A stretch of DNA of 16,899 nucleotides from Candidatus Minthenecus merdequi (lineage in GTDB: Bacteria; Bacteroidota; Bacteroidia; Bacteroidales; Paludibacteraceae): the NCBI GenBank assembly GCA_018064385.1, contig JAGHVI010000125.1:1-16899 (forward strand). Direction: 5' to 3'. The position numbers and the translations under genes are program-made. Shown here in pieces: positions 14,904 through 16,899 of the stretch; within the stretch, counting starts at the first letter, position 1, and the number at the start of each line of letters is the position of its first letter. Under the pieces are notes generated by a model that was not told the origin of the DNA, did no database searches, and saw only the letters and a list, made by a program, of their open reading frames with translations.

Positions 14904-15596
14904 TTACTTAGTTACGTTATGAAAAAGGTTTTCAATGCTACCATACTCCCCGACCAACTTATCCTTGAGTCCAGATGCGACAATTCTTCCATGATTCAAC
15001 AATACTACATCATCGCACACAGCCTCGACTTCCTGCATAATGTGTGTCGAAAGGATAACAAGACGCTGTTTGCCAAGGCATTTTATCAGAGTCCTGATTT
15101 CAATCAACTGATTAGGGTCAAGGCCAGTAGTCGGTTCGTCCAATATCAGCAATCGTGGATTATGGATAATAGCAGCGGCAATACCCACACGTTGACGGAA
15201 ACCCTTGGACAAGTGAGATATACGTTTCCTATATTCAGATTTCAGGCCAACTTCAGAGATAACATCAGTCACCCTCTGTTTCAAATTATCCAACCTGTAC
15301 AATCCACCGACAAACTCCAAATACTCCTTTACATACATATCGAGATAAAGTGGATTATGCTCTGGCAAATAGCCTACAATACGGCTACTTGCAATCGAAG
15401 GTTTCTTGCCATCAACAAGCACAGAGCCACCATCCGAAGTGATATAACCCGTGACTATTTTCATAAGTGTTGACTTTCCTGCACCATTCGGTCCCAGCAA
15501 ACCTACGATACTACCCTCGTCACAAGAGAGGTTAACTCCGTCAAGCACAAGTTGTTCACCATACTTTTTTCTTATATCACAAATCTCAAGAAGCAT
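14904..15596 (-). CDS. gldA: ABC transporter ATPase, GldA-like
   Basis: The 230-residue nucleotide-binding subunit of an ABC transporter has Walker A GPNGAGKST (35-43), signature LSKGF (129-133), Walker B LLILDEP (149-155) and the H-loop STH (His185). The Q-loop region reads GYLPEHNPLYLDMYVKEYL, characteristic of the gliding-motility GldA/ABC-2 ATPases of Bacteroidota. In Flavobacterium, GldA works with membrane subunits GldF and GldG; neither is adjacent here, so the partner is unknown and a generic ABC-2 ATPase remains possible. ATG 15596 is chosen over an in-frame TTG at 15626 because that TTG overlaps the -7 promoter element. It forms an operon with ruvB and is divergent from a GldB lipoprotein gene, which supports the Gld assignment. 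Confidence 0.82.
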   Translation of the reverse strand: MLLEICDIRKKYGEQLVLDGVNLSCDEGSIVGLLGPNGAGKSTLMKIVTGYITSDGGSVLVDGKKPSIASSRIVGYLPEHNPLYLDMYVKEYLEFVGGLYRLDNLKQRVTDVISEVGLKSEYRKRISHLSKGFRQRVGIAAAIIHNPRLLILDEPTTGLDPNQLIEIRTLIKCLGKQRLVILSTHIMQEVEAVCDDVVLLNHGRIVASGLKDKLVGEYGSIENLFHNVTK

Positions 15597-15623
15597 ATCA
15601 AACGAAGCACTGTTTTGAACTTG

Positions 15624-15655
15624 CAAATTTAATAAAAAAAATTTGTTCCCGCAAC
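15624..15655 (-). promoter_or_regulatory. Promoter of gldA-ruvB
   Basis: On the minus strand TAAATTTG lies at 15631-15624 and a -33-like GTTG at 15655-15652, with 20 nt between, matching the Bacteroidota pattern. The expected start near 15617 gives a leader of about 20 nt to the ATG at 15596. Confidence 0.75.
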
Positions 15656-15708
15656 TAATTTTCCGAAAATTTCAGCGCTTTTTTCCACAATATTTTTCAT
15701 CAGACAGA

Positions 15709-15740
15709 TATGGTTCAAATCACTTTTTTTCGTAACTTCG
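15709..15740 (+). promoter_or_regulatory. Putative promoter of gldB
   Basis: TAACTTCG at 15733-15740 matches TAnnTTTG except for one base, and TATG at 15709-15712 stands at the -33 position with 20 nt between. The leader to the ATG would be about 55 nt. The remainder of the divergent gap 15656-15708 holds no other recognisable element. Confidence 0.5.
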
Positions 15741-15801
15741 CATAAACACCGCTTATGAATACAAAACAACATAAAACACTATAAATCAACACTCACAAAA
15801 A

Positions 15802-16800
15802 ATGAAAAAAATCATTATTTCTGCGATAACAGCGACAATTATGATTGCCTGCTCATCACCCGAACTTCGTCAAGCAGACATCGAAGGAATTGATATGGAT
15901 TTTCACATCACTCGTTTTGACAGCATTTTTTGGAACATTGACACCACATGCATCAAACAAGAATTTCTCAAATTGGACAGTCTGCACCCAGAAATCACAC
16001 GAATATACATTGAACGAGTTATGATGATGGGGGCAATTGACTCACCGAGAGCATCAGTCGAATACATAAACTTCAGGAAATATCCAGCAGTCATTGATGT
16101 ATATACTTCAACACAAGAGGCTTATACCGACATCAGTGACATAGAGGAGGAACTGAAACCAGCATTGCTCCGCACAACCAAATTTCTGCCCAACCTAAAA
16201 CTCCCGAAATTCTATACCCACATATCCTTCTTCAACCAAAACATCATTGTCGGACAAGGGTTCATCTCGCTCAGCATTGACAACTATATGGGAGAGGACT
16301 ATAGTTTCTACGACAGTATCGGAATCTACTCATACCTCAAGCGCAACATGATCAGGGAAAAGATACCATCCGACTACTTAACCGCAATGCTATGCTCTGA
16401 ATACATGACTAAGCCAAACGGCAATCTTCTTGACGATATGATATACTACGGCAAAATATTGTACACTGTATGGTGCTTATTACCAGACGAAAAAGAGTCA
16501 ACGATAATGGGTTATACCGAGGAACAGATGAATTGGGCAAAAGAACGCGAGAGTTCACTTTGGCAACAGATGGTTGAAACGCACATAATTTTCAGCGAAA
16601 ACATTATGGACAAAACTAAATACCTGAACGATGGACCATTCACCCAACCCTTCGGGCAAGACTCACCCGACAGACTTGGAGCATACATAGGATGGAAAAT
16701 TGTCAGAAGTTATATGAAAAACAACCAAGATGTCAGCATAATGCAACTTTTGCAGGAACACGATGGTCAAAAGATACTTAATAAGTCAAATTACAGATAA
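15802..16800 (+). CDS. gldB: Gliding motility lipoprotein GldB family
   Basis: A 332-residue predicted lipoprotein. The signal MKKIIISAITATIMIAC ends in a lipobox-like MIAC with Cys17 as the lipidated residue. The body shows GldB-family features: DMDFHITRFDSIFWNID near the start, FLPNLKLPKFYTHISFFNQ, VGQGFISLSIDNYMGED, and near the end DGPFTQPFGQDSPDRLGAYIGWKIVRSYMKNNQDVSIMQLL followed in the gene by DGQKILNKSNYR (the first given here as adjoining motifs DGPFTQPFG, SPDRLG and IGWKIVRSY). GldB is required for gliding in Flavobacterium; homologues also occur in non-gliding Bacteroidales, where the role is unclear. It is divergent from gldA and is followed 6 nt after the stop by a fold-back repeat. 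Confidence 0.82.
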   Translation: MKKIIISAITATIMIACSSPELRQADIEGIDMDFHITRFDSIFWNIDTTCIKQEFLKLDSLHPEITRIYIERVMMMGAIDSPRASVEYINFRKYPAVIDVYTSTQEAYTDISDIEEELKPALLRTTKFLPNLKLPKFYTHISFFNQNIIVGQGFISLSIDNYMGEDYSFYDSIGIYSYLKRNMIREKIPSDYLTAMLCSEYMTKPNGNLLDDMIYYGKILYTVWCLLPDEKESTIMGYTEEQMNWAKERESSLWQQMVETHIIFSENIMDKTKYLNDGPFTQPFGQDSPDRLGAYIGWKIVRSYMKNNQDVSIMQLLQEHDGQKILNKSNYR

Positions 16801-16806
16801 ACATAA

Positions 16807-16827
16807 GGTGAGTTCTAAAAATTCACC
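16807..16827 (+). repeat. Fold-back repeat after gldB (21 bp)
   Basis: GGTGAGTT (16807-16814) and AATTCACC (16820-16827) pair over 8 bp (one G-U in RNA) around the loop CTAAA, 6 nt after the gldB stop. The left part AAGGTGAGTTCT is identical to the ends of repeat unit 2 at 5269-5353. No T run follows the stem. The bases 16828-16899 contain no feature I can support. Confidence 0.75.
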
Positions 16828-16899
16828 ATTAAGAAAGAAATATAAAGACAAGTAACAAATAAACTTTTTGGTGTTTTTGAAGTTTCTTTTGACATCTTG

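Noticed and set aside
14736..15473. 245-codon plus-strand open frame
   Set aside because: It is antisense to ruvB and gldA, whose products are unmistakable, and its translation shows no recognisable family.
15597..15626. N-terminal extension of the GldA-like ATPase from TTG 15626
   Set aside because: It overlaps the promoter -7 element at 15624-15631; ATG 15596 begins at the normal ABC ATPase N-terminus.
1..16899. CRISPR array, prophage, insertion sequence, toxin-antitoxin or biosynthetic cluster
   Set aside because: No regularly spaced repeats, transposase, integrase or phage proteins were found; the genes are conserved housekeeping functions.

Overview
The window looks like a chromosomal segment of a member of the Bacteroidota, most likely the order Bacteroidales. 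Four lines point there. Promoters have the phylum's -7 element TAnnTTTG in place of an E. coli type -10. The intact order mreB-mreC-mreD-mrdA-rodA is typical of the group. PorT and GldB families are essentially restricted to this phylum. Shine-Dalgarno sequences are mostly weak. I cannot name a genus from the sequence alone. Nearly everything is core housekeeping; I see no phage, transposase, CRISPR array or toxin system.

Layout, left to right. (1) 1-65: a tRNA-Glu(CTC), minus strand, cut by the window edge, with its own promoter. (2) 182-1543: the translation operon infC-rpmI-rplT, plus strand, with a strong promoter, a non-AUG infC start, a structured rpmI/rplT gap and a clear intrinsic terminator. 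(3) 1589-4061: pnp (polynucleotide phosphorylase with an RGG-like tail), then tRNA-Arg(CCG). (4) 4102-4385: a 55-residue two-cluster ferredoxin, minus strand, with its own promoter and terminator. (5) 4477-5184: porT, an outer-membrane barrel protein of type IX secretion, plus strand. (6) 5185-5372: a convergent gap filled by two tandem fold-back repeats. (7) 5373-6383: recA, minus. (8) 6462-12205: the elongasome operon mreB-mreC-mreD-mrdA(PBP2)-rodA, minus, with overlaps or gaps of at most 3 nt. (9) 12282-13805: a polysaccharide/lipid-linked oligosaccharide flippase-like membrane protein, minus. (10) 13899-15596: a gldA-like ABC ATPase followed immediately by ruvB, minus. (11) 15802-16800: a GldB-type lipoprotein, plus, divergent from gldA.

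Functionally there are four themes: translation and RNA turnover (infC, L35, L20, PNPase, tRNAs), DNA repair by recombination (recA, ruvB), rod-type cell-wall elongation (mre/PBP2/RodA, possibly with the flippase), and envelope/gliding/type IX secretion factors (PorT, GldA-like, GldB).

The main signal not explained by genes is a family of short fold-back repeats with half-site AAGG(G)TGRGTTCT or GGGTGGTTCT. Members lie at or just after the stop codons of porT, recA, rodA, the flippase, ruvB and gldB, that is, at the 3' ends of transcription units. In one case the repeat supplies the last codons and the stop of the gene. Their role (terminator, RNA 3'-end element or mobile fold-back repeat) is open. 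No gene-free stretch exceeds 300 bases.
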